From positions 493,922 through 520,025 of the forward strand of contig NW_001865064.1 of assembly GCF_000002865.3 (NCBI RefSeq): 26,104 nucleotides of DNA. Direction: 5' to 3'. The translations under genes and the position numbers were made by a program. The notes beneath the pieces are model-generated. The model had not been told where the DNA came from, did no database searches, and saw nothing but the letters and a program-made list of their open reading frames with translations. Origin of the DNA: Monosiga brevicollis MX1. Taxonomy: Eukaryota > Opisthokonta > Choanoflagellata > Craspedida > Salpingoecidae. Positions 10,208 to 22,010 of the stretch are shown here, in pieces (within the stretch, counting starts at the first letter, position 1; each line of letters opens with the position of its first letter).

Positions 10208-10244
10208 CTTTTTTTTAGGCCATCGCCACCAAAAGACCGTCAAG
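10208..10244 (+). promoter_or_regulatory. Possible TOP-like start and non-coding first exon of eL32
   Basis: A C followed by eight T residues (10208-10216) resembles the 5' terminal oligopyrimidine start of ribosomal-protein mRNAs. The exon would end at 10244 before a strong donor (CAAG/GTGAGA). Joining 10244 to 10724 puts AAG directly before ATGG, a good start context (A at -3, G at +4). The same pyrimidine run plus AG could instead be an acceptor. Confidence 0.4.
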
Positions 10245-10481
10245 GTGAGAGCGAGGCCCCGTCGGTCGTCTGGCCGCCGAGGCGCGGCCGTCGTGCTCGC
10301 GCGCGCATGTACCTGTGTCAACGTTTGACGGCGAAGCTGTGGCAGCGGGGGAGGGAACGCTTTGATGGAGAGTGATTGTTGCTGTCAAAGGGTGAAGCGG
10401 CATGGTGACGTGAAGGGCGTGACGAGGGATGGTTGTGCTGGTGGCTGCCACGATGCAGACATCTCGGTTGCGTGACCGGCG

Positions 10482-10559
10482 TCGCTGCTGCTCGGACCAA
10501 TGTGACCTCTCAACCGGGGACGCAGACTGGCAGTGGTCACATTGGACGAGCAGCAGTGG
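10482..10559 (+). ncRNA. Long hairpin inside the eL32 5'UTR intron (class unknown)
   Basis: Within the inferred intron 10245-10723, CCAATGTGACC (10497-10507) pairs perfectly with GGTCACATTGG (10535-10545). Across a GA/A internal loop, CTGCTGCTCG (10485-10494) pairs with CGAGCAGCAG (10547-10556), and three further pairs including G-U extend the base to 10482/10559. That makes about 24 pairs with a 27-nt loop. I see no clear box C/D (RTGATGA) or full H/ACA layout, and the internal loop is too small for a pseudouridylation pocket. It may be a regulatory intron structure, a hairpin RNA or chance. Expression is not shown. Confidence 0.4.
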
Positions 10560-10723
10560 ATTGCATTGTATGGGGAAGCAGTGGGGGTTGTTTAGTCTGG
10601 ACGATTTTGCTGCAGGCTGCCTGCCATTGGACCAGCAAGCTGTGCCTTTTTATCCTCGCCTCGACTGGCCAGCACCCGCACTGCATATGTCTCTGACCAG
10701 ATGGACTGATTTGTGCATGGTAG

Positions 10724-11413
10724 ATGGTGATGCCCGCTAACCGCCGCAAGATTGTCAAGAAGCGCACCAAGGCCTTCAAGCGCATGCACTGGGACCGCTA
10801 CAAGTGTGTTGACGTAAGTATTTCCCTCAACTGCTGGCTATCCCGGCGCACATGTCTCCTCGCTCGTCTCTTCCAGACGTCGCTTGTGAAAGGCGTTCCC
10901 CCCATTCCTTCTCACTTCAGCTTGCGTATCGGCCGCGCTTGAACCGAACATTATTCTTCTTCCTCCTTGCCTGCCCTTTTCACTTTGTTTAGCCGAGCTG
11001 GCGCAAGCCCCACGGTATCGACGGCCGCTTCCGTCGCCGCTTCCACGGTCTGCAGAAGCACCCCAAGATTGGTTATGGTTCCAACCAGCAGGTGTGTAAG
11101 CATGTCTTGCTGCGTTGTCTTTATCGGTGCGCGTACAGAGAAAACGTGTGCAGATGTGTTATGATCCATTTATGTCTTGTTGCTATTTCAATGTGTTCAG
11201 ACCCGCCACATGATGCCCGATGGCTTCAAGAAGTTCCTCGTCCGCGCCCCCGAGGACCTTGAGGTCCTGCTCATGCACAACCGCACCTACGCCGCCGAGC
11301 TTGCGCACAACCTGTCGGCTCGCACTCGCCGCGAGCTCGTCACCCGCGCTGCCCAGCTGAACGTCAAGCTCACCAACGGTGGTGCTCGCGTCCGCTCGGA
11401 GGAGTCGGAGTAA
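10724..11413 (+). CDS. RPL32: 60S ribosomal protein eL32
   Basis: This structural protein of the large ribosomal subunit has coding exons 10724-10813, 10993-11091 and 11201-11413 (TAA), giving 133 residues, against about 135 in animals. Diagnostic stretches in order are [78 protein letters not shown] and the family's closing ARVRSEESE. The start at 10724 was chosen because the preceding TAG forms an acceptor directly before ATG and the spliced context is favourable. A second Met two codons later (10730) could also serve. Codon use is strongly GC-ending, as expected for a highly expressed gene. The intron borders are GTAAGT/TTTAG and GTGTGT/TTCAG. A 5'UTR intron is inferred upstream. Confidence 0.97.
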
Positions 11414-12271
11414 AGCCCTTGATTGGTGCTTTTTGTTCCAAACTCCTTCGTTTGTCGGCAGCCTTGACGTGTCTCCTCTGACCAGCGTTTTTCCATGACA
11501 TGTCGGGTCTACATTTCTTGTGTGGCGCCCAACGTGTTGCTGGGCCCAATCTCTTGTTTGGGGCGGCGTGTCTTTTGGACAGCGGCAAATGAGCGGGTGG
11601 GGGGAGTTTTGCGGCACCCTCTGCTCCTTGTTTGCTCTCTTGTGGAGGTTGAGCCTAATTTAGGCGTTTTTTGTCGCGACCGCCGTGCCGGTGCACAATT
11701 GACGTCTTTACACTGATTTATTCTTTTCTTGCCAAAAGTCACTTTATGGGCATCGTCACATGTGAGTCTTGGATTGGGCGGGGTGTTCTTGTGCATGCAG
11801 GTGCGTGTCACACCCAAGGCCGTTACAAGCTTTCCATCACAGCGACAAGCGCGTTGGTGCTTGGAACAACAGGGTGTCCTGTGCGGGGGGTCTTTTTTTT
11901 GGTTTTTTCCAGGAAGAAGAGCGCCTTCTACGGTATCGAGTCGCGCATGCATAGAAAGGGCTTGTTATTTTGTAATGCGGCATGGGCAAGACAAAGGCTG
12001 CGAGAGGAAAATCAAGAAAAGAGCGGCAACGCCATCTACGTCAAACATCCAGGGCCTGGTTGACTACATCCAGTCGACCATGTTTGGCTTAACACCAGAG
12101 GCCACTTCGTCTTGGTATAGGCGGGTCAGAAAAACAAAAACAACAACATCAAGCACAACAGCCCTGCTTTTAGTGTGTGTGTGCAATAGGGTGGCTTGGT
12201 GTTGGCGACGGAGGTTGGCGGGGCTGCGCTCCGCAGAAAGAGGAGATGCAAGGCGAGGGCTAATACGGGGT
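11414..12271. other. Convergent spacer between eL32 and the lectin-like gene
   Basis: This is 858 nt between two converging stop codons. An AATAAA lies on the minus strand at about 11716-11725 and could serve the lectin-like gene, which would give a 3' UTR of about 550 nt. Open frames in this stretch lack recognisable motifs, and the longest plus-strand one is partly a shadow of the lectin-like gene's last exon. Confidence 0.5.
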
Positions 12272-14473
12272 CTAGGCAGTGGAGCTGGAGAGGGCCGAGG
12301 TTGTGTTGGGGGTGGTGTCAGGCTTATCATTGTCATCGTCGGCGTCGTTTGGTGGGTTGGAAGTTGTGGTGGAAGCGGTGTCAGCGTCGCGCGCGTCTTC
12401 CTTGTCCTCGTCCGCGGGCTTCTCAATCGCTGGGGCCGGGCCGCGAATGACGGGCAGAGTACGCTTCACAGACATAGGGGCTCGCTGAGGCATGGGGGCA
12501 ACCCGGTTACTGCAGGTGTCAGGGGCGAGACGGTCAAGGTGAGTGACTTGTGAAAATGCGTTTTTGAAGCGGTTATTTCACACTTGATGTGGGCTATGGC
12601 ATATGCGGGCTGGCTCGCGTCGGACTGACTTTGGTCGAATGCGAAGTGGGCCAGCCGTTTCAGTCGCATTGGCATTGGTTTGCGCATCCTGACGCTTGGA
12701 GGCGGAGCGCAAGCTACGCGAATAAAAGCATTCAAAGCAGGAGTGAGCGGAGGTTGCGGCGTGGGCATGGGTGTGGTCGCACTTGTTGCGTGGTCCCTGT
12801 GGGGCGTACATGGCATTGATGGCATCCGAGCTCTCTTTTCGACTGTCGCGCCGGCTACTGTTGGCATTGTTGGCCTCCAAATCAGCCTCTTCTGTATCCA
12901 TGCTGGCCATCATCTATCTCGGGAGGGGATGAGGGAAGGTGAGCTGTACCGTGGTAGGACTGTGTGTGTCTTTGGGGGTTGCAGGCCGAACCTTGGCCAC
13001 GTCGTCGGGCGGAAGCTGGCTGGAGAGCCGAGTCAGGCGGCGCTTGAGCTGCTGGTTTTCCTGGCGCAAAATGTCCATTTGCTGCGAATGGGCTCGTTCG
13101 CGCGCACCGCGGCACAAGAGCGCGTCCTTGACCTGCGTGCGGGTTCAGCCGAGCATGAGCAAGGACCGGGTCGGGGAGGAAAAGCGTAGCAAGCATGAAC
13201 GTACGCGGCAGTAAATATCGTTGTGGTAGAATCGGAGGAAGAGCATGACAAGGACAAAGATGACAATGAGGCCGCCAATGACGGCGCCAGCAATCCAGCC
13301 CAGAGAAGCAGTCTTTTTGTTGACCGAGTCGGCATTGGGGGAGCAGATGCCGTCGAGAATGTCTTCTCCAGGCGAACAAGCTGGAGTGTGGTGGTTGGGT
13401 GAGGGTGAAGGCCAAGTGTAATCCATCTAATCAGCATGCAGAACGATGGGAGGGGGATCGTGTCGGGGACGCACCATCTTTGCGGCAGACAAAAGGGTAG
13501 GTTTCCACGACTGCGGATCTGTAGCGCCAGTAAATGCTGTTGGCATAGCCGTCAAGAATAACGTGATTGGTATAGGAAGAGTAGTCGGTATCCTCAACGT
13601 TGCCGGTCAGCCAAGCTTGGGCAAAGTCGACGGCCTGCGAAGGATGAGGGGGGATTGCAAAACATGGTGAATGACCGAAGAAATCACCGTGGATGCTGAC
13701 GCATCAGCTTGGGCGTGGGCTGTGTGGGGTCCATGGAGTGGAAGGTTGTGCACAGGGGCACGCACGGTATCGTGGCCGACCCAACGCCAGATGTCATCGC
13801 TGGCGCGAGAATTGGCGCCGTTCCAGAAATAAGTGGTGCGATCGGCTGTCAACTCGAGAAGCAGATCGTGTTCGCCTTCGCTCCGCGCGGCGGCCAGATG
13901 GCCGTTGAAGGTGTCCTTGGGACAAGCGTAAATGTGAGGGTGCCAACCGTCCGTTGGTCGTGCTGAGAGCGCTCGGTGAAAGAGACGGTTGAGGCAATCA
14001 TGATGTACCTGGCATTTTTCCTGGGCTTGGGTCCAGGTCAGCGAGTCGGAAAAGTATTTGTAGCAGCCAACAATCTAATCGTGGGTTGTCGTCAGCGGGA
14101 AGCGGGACGGGTGGAAGACACGAGACGCGTGTCCAAGGCGCATCCATCAGCCCGAGCATGTGGAACGGATGGGGGATATCTGATGCTGCATACCTCCTCG
14201 GTGTCATCGCGGTAGAGGGTGGCGCCATCTTTACAGGTGGCATCGTCTGGGGCTTCGTCACTGCCTCCAACCGCAGCTACATTGAGGTGGTGATGTAGCA
14301 CAGCAAGGCGCGCGCGCGGATGAGGAGGCGAACGCATCATCATCCAAGACGAACGCACGGAGGGGTGCGGGCGGTGGGGCATCTCATGGCCGCGGGTACC
14401 AACCAATGGGCGCGACGAGGGCCGCCACAAGGGCAAGGCAAAGCACCATCGCAGGCAACGACGGCCCAATCAT
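12272..14473 (-). CDS. C-type lectin-like, single-pass transmembrane protein
   Basis: A type I surface protein. Exons from ATG to TAG: 14473-14404, 14276-14194, 14074-14009, 13915-13766, 13634-13475, 13380-13205, 13132-12992, 12913-12783 and 12509-12272, all GT-AG, in phase, 404 residues. A signal peptide (MIGPSLPAMVLCLALVAALV) is followed by a C-type lectin-like domain at about 38-177: TCKDG, GCYKYFSDSLTWTQAQEKC, GHLAAARSEGEHDLLLEL, YFWNGAN, WRWVGHD, then YPFVCRKD. A short stalk with two Cys precedes a membrane span at about 205-225 (GWIAGAVIGGLIVIFVLVML) that contains a GxxxG motif. The cytoplasmic part has a short coiled coil (MDILRQENQQLKRRLTRLSS) and a long Ser/Thr/Asp-rich disordered tail. 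The domain lacks EPN/QPD and WND calcium-sugar motifs and the usual penultimate Cys, so calcium-dependent sugar binding is unlikely. The ligand is unknown. The join after exon 8 (donor GTGCGA) is the least certain. Confidence 0.88.
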
Positions 14474-14530
14474 CCTCACGGCCTTTCTCAATGCCCTCCC
14501 CGTCACACCAGGCAGAACGATCACGGCACA

Positions 14531-14740
<210 letters not shown>

Positions 14741-16580
14741 GGCGAGGGAGGGAGAGGAGGGAGCATGCAGAAGAGGGGCAGAGCAGAGGCACAGGATACA
14801 GAGACACAGAGATACTGAAGGGCAGAGCAGAGATACAAAGGCTACTGCCGGGACAGAGAGGCGATGCCGTTGGACATGGATTTGAAGTGATGGTGATGTG
14901 CAGAGCGACTAGAGACAGCGCTGGAGAAGCTTGGTCGAAGACAGGAGATGAGCTGCTCTTGTGCGTTGCCGACTTTGTGCGCCATAGTACGTATTACTAC
15001 TCCCTATGGGGTGACGCGTGGATCCCGCCGACTTTTTACGCTGCTCCCTCTATGGGCCATGCCACCTTGCCCGATGCTCTTTGTTGGGCCAGCCCAGCCC
15101 TGGTTGTCCTTTGATGGGCCCGGCACGGGCGTGACCTGCCCCATGGCGGCTGCCCTTTTGATCCAGAGGAGAGACATGGGGTGCCGACGGCGAAAAGTCA
15201 GAGAATGTTCTCAAAGAGAGGATGAGAATAAAGCAGGATGCAACGTCTTTTCAGAGAGAACGCCAGGCTGCAACGTCTTTGCAGAGGTGGATGAGATCAC
15301 TTCGAGACAGAGAGAGCGTGTGTGTGTGTGAAGTGAAAACAACAAACCAAACTTGAGAAAACAAAAGAGGTCACCAAGACGACATGTCAACAGCAGTTCA
15401 GGACTGTACTTTACAACACCATAACCTAATCGTCCTGCGAAAGCAGTCAGCATATCACAACCTTATGCAAAAGTTTGAAACATCAAACAGTCATTTACGT
15501 ACGTAAAACAATACCCGTTTCTTTCAGAATAAGCGTGCATGCATGGAAGTTACGGCGCGGCGCACGAGTTGGGGGATCAACGACCGCTTTCACCGTCGTG
15601 AGAGGTCGCGTGTCGACGAGCCAGCGTGCAAGATGCTCATGCGTGCGTGCTGTTTCATGCAAATTGGCGCCGCCAAGCGGCATGACGGTTGGCAAACAGG
15701 TGCAGCACTACCACACACGCTTCTCTGCTTGCTGTTCTGCGCTTTTGCCAGCGGACATTGAGATGAAACCTGACCGACAGCTTTTTGTCGACCTCTGCCC
15801 TCCTCACTTGCAAGGCTTTTGCGCCCCTCAACCGTCGTGCACCCACCACCAACGAACGAACCTGCTGCCTGCAACCGTCCCCAATTCAATCTCTCAGCTT
15901 CCTCGCTTCCCTGTGTCTGCAACGGTCAAGAAAGAGGCAAAAGCCACACAAGTGCCATTCTACCGCCACAGCATCAGTCTTGCTCGACTTGACGCACACG
16001 CCCTGCCCCAACCAACCCCATCTTTGCGGTTTTGTTTTCCTCCCTGGCCCCCCACGAAGCCACGTACGAACCTGATTGGCCCTTTTGCCTTTGTCGCTCC
16101 TCCAGTCGCTTCACGACGCACCACTTGGGGAGGGGGGGCATGGTTTGCGTTTGCACTCTCCTACCCGGCTCGCTCATTCATATTATTATTCCTATTCCCC
16201 CGTCCCACCACGACACCCTTTGCGACATCTTCTGCTGCTCGTAGCCTCCTTGGACGCTGCGCTCTGTCTGCTGGACACGCGCCCCCCTGGGGCTCCCATT
16301 TCCCCGAGCTTCGGCGCCAAAGTTTCGCTTGCCTCTCACCACAGTGAGTAGAGAGTGAGTCGAGAGGGAGAGAGAGGCAACTTGTCTCCCACCTGGCTGC
16401 CCCTTCCCCCGCTGCGAATCGCTTTTTTTCGCTCTGCCTGGCATCACATTGAGCTCATCCGTGATCGCCCCCCTCTTCTTCGTGGAACGTGTTAGTTGCG
16501 CCACCGCTTTGGTGGTGGCCTCTATATTCAGTCAGCCCGAGCTCGAGCTTCTCGGGTGACGGCTGCCGCCAGCGCACCTC

Positions 16581-19500
16581 ATGATTGGTGCTCGGTCCGT
16601 TGCCCCTCCGGCTGCGCCCGAGCTCGAGCAACGATCTCCCGACACCGGATACCCCCCCTTCACAAAGTCGCTGGGCCACCCCGCTGGTTCGGCAACTCCT
16701 GCGGTGTGTAACACACTGCATCCTCCCCACAACCCACCGCACGACATGCCGCCGTTCTCATCTCTTCTTGCCATGCCCTCTCTTCTCTCCCTCCTCGCCC
16801 CTACACCCGGTGCAGAATCAGATGCACGAGAGCATGGCTGCCATCCACACCATGTCTACACCCCGCTCCGTCACACAGCCCGGCCTGGGCCTTCCTAAAA
16901 GCTTGGGTCACCTGTCGCAGCAGCAGCAGCGTCAACAGCGCAGCGCCGACCGTGGTAGCCCCGATGACGATGGGTTACAAGCTTCCAAGATTCGGAAAAC
17001 CCCGCGCCGTCGCCTGAAATATCGCATCGACCGCGAGGACCTCCTCCGATATCCCGAAGAAGTCCTCAAACAATACTTTGTGGTTTGTTTCCTTTCGAAA
17101 GCTTGCCTTGGCCGAAACCAGTCGTTGTGCGTGCTCATTCAATGCTCACTCTTCTTACTCGGGGCCATCTAGGATTCCGGTATCGAGGCCGAGGCCAACT
17201 CGGAAGCCATCATGAACGAAATATGGCAGCAGTGGCGTCAGCCTGGCCGTGAACAACAACGGCTGCCTGGTGCGTATTGGCGCTTCAACCGAACCTTTTG
17301 TTTCGGGCCGCAGGTCGTGATGAGGGGGAGGGGTTGTGGTTGTTGCCTCGATGCTTTTGGAGTCACGATGTTTTTTCGTCTTGCCAGCCCTGCACGTCGT
17401 CCACTGCCGAGGTCGCCGGTGTCTCCTCACTTGATTTGTCGTGTTGATATTGAACAGAGTTTATCTGCGATCTAGGTGCCGGCAAGATGAAAGAGTTCAA
17501 GGACATGTTGGATGATTCACGACTCAGCGCCAATGGGCAACGCTATCTGCGGGACGAGCGCGAACGTCGCATGAACAGACTCCAGAAACAAAACTCGCGC
17601 AAGCGCAAGGGAGGCAGCTGCAGCCGCAACAGTGGAGATGAAACAGATTCCCGGTCTGCCTCCCGAGCCGGGTCTGCGTCCATGCGCCGTAATGTACGAG
17701 TCTTTCCATCCCACACGCCCCATCAGGCTCCCTTCCATTTGCACCTGTCCTCACTCGCCTTGGTATGCTGTTTGGGCTGGTGCTTGCAGGCTCGCCAACA
17801 ACAACGCCAGCAGTTGCAATCGGCCGATTTTGAGTCATCCTCGCCCGTTTCTGTCCGTGCCAGCTTCGGGGGCAACAGCAACGGCGTCGCGCACGGTGCC
17901 ACAGCCTCTGAGAACACGCCCTTGGGGGCTCTTAGCGCAGACAGCTGTCACTATGGTGCCATTCCTGTGCAGCCAAACTTTGATGACCCAGAGCTCTTGC
18001 TCTCTGGAAATTCAGTGGAGCACGGTGCTCGTGGGGCCACTGGGAAAGCGGCCAAGCCAAGGGCACCACAACCGCCTCTCATGCCCACCTCGGCCAATGC
18101 TACCTCCCGGCATACGGGGCATTTTGCCATGCCCTCCACGCGACCCAGCCCCACGGAATCGTCTGCACCAACGGGGAAGTCCTCCATGCCCACGGCCATG
18201 AGCGCACCCGCAGACGGTCTCGATGGAGTTCCCGCGGACATGCAGTTCGTGGCCACATTGAACGGCCGCCCCGTCATGGTTCCCCGCAACCTCAACATTG
18301 ACCCAGCTGTTATTCAACGCCTCATCAGCGAAGCGCAAAGTCAGGGCCAGCACCAAAACATGCATCCACCCAGCCCACCGGCAGCCCACCAGCGCCAGCC
18401 CTCGCCTCCATCCGAGCCTACGGTGGTGCAGGTGCATCCGGCTCCCATCACGGCTACCGATCGCTCGCGGGGTCACCAAATGCTGCTTCAGCAAATGCCC
18501 AATCTGTTGTCGCGCGTGCATACCGACAGTCAGACGGGTAACAGCAACACCGAGCACGGCGGATCCAGCTTGCTCGAGCGTGAGCTGGCCTCGGCCACCC
18601 AGCCCGACGGCACGGGTAGCAACGATCCGCAACTGCAGCAAATTCGCAATTACTACGCTCTGCAGTTGGACGCTTTGCGCGCGGCCGGCATGGCCGTTCC
18701 TGCATCAGCTGGTCAGGCTGCGCTCGACATTATTACTTCCATGGCCGAGCAGGCTCGGCAAAATCTACGCCCTCATGACCACGTGGAGGCCAGCGAGCAG
18801 TTTGCTGAGCCCCGTCCTCGTCATACCAAGCATCGCTCCCGGCATCCCAAGGCGCAAGAAGACAGCAAGGCCGCGGCCCATGCGTCTGCCACGGGTCTCG
18901 ACGCTCTGGCTTGTAAGTGTCGCCTGCCCTGCGAGACACGGCGTGTTTTCGATCATTGACTTTTGAGTTGAATGGTTTTCAATCAGCTCACTGTCTTGCT
19001 ATTTTTCTTTGATTATGGCATTGTCTGTTGAATGCAGCAACGGGCGGCTTGCCACCACCTCCCAAGCGCGCATTTGGCGAGTCGGTCACAGGACCCTCAC
19101 CGCTGCGACCACCGGATATTCCGCAGCAACTGGTTGAGTGCTTGCAGGATGTGTGGGCCTCGCTTTCGGCACGAGGGCCGCCCAGCCACGGCGGAATGCC
19201 TCCAGTGAGTGAATCAGCAGTCGCCAACCAGTCGGCGGCCTCGCGGGCTGCGACCGGGCAATCAGACGCCACCGATGCAGATCCTGAAGCCCCCAGCACG
19301 CCGACCAAGCAGCAGCCCAACGTGCTCGTGGCCACTCCTTTGCAGAAAGAATTTGCGTCGGCCTACCCACTCTTGGACATTGTGCTCTCGCCCATGATGC
19401 CTCGTGCTCGCCACGCTGGTGCGTACATGCTCTCGAACCAATAGCTCGTGTGGTGTTGTGTTTCCACGTTGTGGGGTTTTGAGAGATTACCAGTGCTTTG

Positions 19501-21233
19501 AACTGGTACTGATGCGTGTGCGCATCTTGAATTAGGGAGTACCGGGCAGACACCCATGGAGTCGCCGTCCGCGGCCTTGCTACACAGTGGATTGTTTACG
19601 TCTCTTCCGACTCCTTTTGGCCTTTTGACGGTGCGTTGACGGCGAGGGTGTAGGCTGTGCTCGGGGTGGGGTGGTAGCTCCTGCGACAGTGTGCTCATCA
19701 TGTTCTACTGCCGACACTGCATAGTCGCCCATGTTGGGTCAGAATAGCAATTCTGACATGTTTGGGACGGGCCAGGATCAAGATGCGCGTTCGGCGCGAA
19801 TGAACCTGGACTTTCGCGATATTCAGCAGATGGCCGATCTCTTTCAAAGCCCCACAGCGCGCTTTGCGGCCACCGATGTACGGTTTGCACTTTGGCTGCT
19901 CTGCCGTCGGAGCAAAAATGATTTTCGTTGCTGCCATCCGGTCATCTTGTCTGATGGCGATGGTGGCATGCTTGGTGTTGATGTAGGTGATGAAGGGGGC
20001 TGCTTCAAACGACGGGCCACGGGGGAGCAAGGCCGGGGCTGCTTCCGGAAACACAAACGATGAGACGGACGCGACCGCATCACTGCAGCCTTTTCCGGGC
20101 ATGTATCCGGTGTCGCCCGCTATGCATGGGCATGACGGCTCCATCCTCGGTACGTGATACTGACGCCAACGTTTCACTCGTCTTGTTTCAGCAGCCTCCT
20201 TGTTCTTGTTGTCTTCTCTCTGGGAATTGACCAGATGTGGTTTATTGTGCTGGCAGTGGCTCCGAGTCCGCTGCCCAACCTGTACACCAACTCGCCGCTG
20301 CCGTTTTTGATGAGTCCACTGGGTTCGAGCATGCCTCAGTCGGCGCTCAATTTGTTCAACGCCATGTTTTCGCCTCGGATGGGTGGGAGCATGGATCCTT
20401 TTACGTCGCGGACCGAGGCAGGCGAGTCGGAGGAGGGCAAGCCTGGTGGCGCGGAGGCGCGGGCCGAAGACCGCGCTGCTGGTGAGTCGAACGGGTCCCG
20501 AGCCGAGGCCGAGGCTGAGCCGATGGTAGTCGAGTCACGCCCGGCGTTGTCGGCGGCCAGTGGGACGGCGGCGCCCAAGTCCAGCTCGCGGCTGCGCCAG
20601 CATGCCCGATCCGTGGGCCAGGGATCGGCATTATTGGAAGAGGACCAGTCGGGTATGCCCGCAGAGAAACGTGCCAAGCAGCAGCCCGAGGCTGGGAGCC
20701 GCTTGACCAACCGCCGCTTTAGCTCGGGCATGCCGGTGAGCCCCAAGTCACCCAATGTGGTGACGTCTCGGCTGTTTGCGCGTCGGTCAAGCCGGGACTG
20801 GAATGTGATGGATGCGGCCAAGCCTCGTCGCAGGACTTCAATCAACCTCAATCAGCGCATCACCGAGGCCATGGACAGCGGTGCATCGGCCGGGGGCGAG
20901 GCAAATGAGCATGGTAGTCGCGGGGAGTCGCCGGATGTGGAGATGCCTTCGGCTTCGTCGGCGCGTGGCGATGCTGCGTTGCCCGAGCATGCGGATGAGG
21001 AGACGATCATTGCCGTGCATGCGGCGACCAAGCCGGAGTCTGACCCAAGTGTGCGTTCGGGTGCGGCCGGTACATCCACCGTTGTGGGCAAGTCAAGTGC
21101 CGGTCAGGAAGCCTCTGCGCCGGTGACGGTGGCATCGCCCGTGCAACCATCGGTGTCTGCCCTCAAGTTTGAGCGGCCTCCGCATACGAGTCCTGCTGTG
21201 GCTTCATCGCCGGAGCGGGCCATTCCCGTCTGA
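16581..21233 (+). CDS. Large, mostly disordered nuclear-type protein with possible SAP30-like segment
   Basis: Exons: 16581-16703, 16816-17082, 17173-17269, 17476-17693, 17790-18912, 19038-19418, 19536-19630, 19725-19877, 19987-20149 and 20257-21233 (TGA), GT-AG, in phase, 1198 residues. Residues about 102-151 form the one clearly folded stretch: a basic lead (KTPRRRLKYR), a helix with IDREDLL and EEVLKQYF, an acidic linker and EAIMNEIWQQW. Its layout resembles the Sin3-binding domain of SAP30, at weak similarity. A basic, helical region follows (RDERERRMNRLQKQNSRKRK, about 188-207), a likely nuclear signal. The remainder is rich in Pro, Ser, Gln, Ala and Gly, with Leu/Pro-Met patches (PLPNLYTNSPLPFLMSPLG, LFNAMFSPRMGG) and basic phosphorylatable clusters (RRFSSGMPVSPKSPN, RRRTSINLNQ), typical of transcription co-regulators. 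This role is inference. The start at 16581 gives a phase-0 join; an upstream leader intron is possible. Confidence 0.75.
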
Positions 21234-21489
21234 ATCGGCTTCGGACGGAACAGTCCTGATCTCGCCATACCCTTCGTTGTTGGAGGTGCTGAGCACCTCT
21301 TGTACCTGCGTGTCCAACCGCCTTGTTTTCCTCAGTCATGGGCTGACAACCGAGCTGTTGTCGCTCGTCGTTTGTAGTTATTTGGTTTGCCATGGATTGC
21401 ACCAATCATGCAAATCGTTTCCTTGGCGCAAGGCCTGCCCCGAGCGCGGGTCTTGAATCTCTTAGCTTCCTTCCTTCTCTCTCTCTATC

Positions 21490-21508
21490 TTTTTTTTTTT
21501 TTTTTTTT
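21490..21508. repeat. T19 homopolymer run
   Basis: Nineteen T residues lie downstream of gene 8, preceded by CT repeats. No duplicated flanks were recognised, so slippage is as likely as retroposition. Confidence 0.9.
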
Positions 21509-21884
21509 CGATCGCAAGTGTGTGCGTGTGTACCTCGGATGGGGTTGGATGTCTGTATGGGCGTGTGCCCTTTGTTCAACCGAGGGTTTCGGTTGAAATG
21601 GACTTGAGCTGTTTCTCGTTCGTTCAGGCTGTGCGCTGCGCGTCGCTCTTGCCCTCACTCCATATTGCGCCCTGAGGCAAGGGTTGATGGCGCGCGCCTC
21701 GTGACCAGAACTTGTTTGTCTTATCTCTTGCCATCCCATCCTTGAACAAAATTTATAACAGACAGTCGTTACCTAACCTTAAGCCCATCTTACTTTGCCC
21801 GACCAGGTCTGCCTTTTCACAGGGGAAAAGATTCCGACTCTTGCGGGCAAGGCATGGTTTGCCCCTTGCTCGACCCGCTCTACC

Positions 21885-22010
21885 TTTTTCTCTCTCGACT
21901 CTCTACTCTCTACTCTATAATCTCTACTGTCTGCCCTCTACTCTTGACTCTCTGCTCTCTGCTCTCTGCTCTCTCGACTCTTTACTGCGCCTCTTCTCTC
22001 TCCTCTGCGC
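21885..22010. repeat. CTCT(A/G)CT pyrimidine-rich tandem tract
   Basis: Repeats of CTCTACT, CTCTGCT and CTCGACT with periods of 7-9 nt give a strongly pyrimidine-rich coding strand, about 0.8-0.9 kb upstream of the next gene's ATG. Confidence 0.85.

Noticed and set aside
10508-10534. Reading the eL32 intron hairpin as a microRNA precursor
   Set aside because: Choanoflagellates such as Monosiga are reported to lack canonical microRNA machinery, and no small-RNA evidence is available here; I kept it only as a hairpin of unknown class.
11729-12553. 274-codon plus-strand frame
   Set aside because: Its right half is antisense to the last exon of the lectin-like gene, and its left half has no recognised motif.
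15475-16347. 290-codon open frame on the plus strand
   Set aside because: Composition is rich in Pro, Cys, His and Ser without domain-like blocks. It lies in C-rich leader sequence and does not join in phase to gene 8's first exon by an obvious splice.
18012-18641. 209-codon minus-strand frame
   Set aside because: It is antisense to the long fifth exon of gene 8, where GC-rich codon use keeps the opposite strand open.
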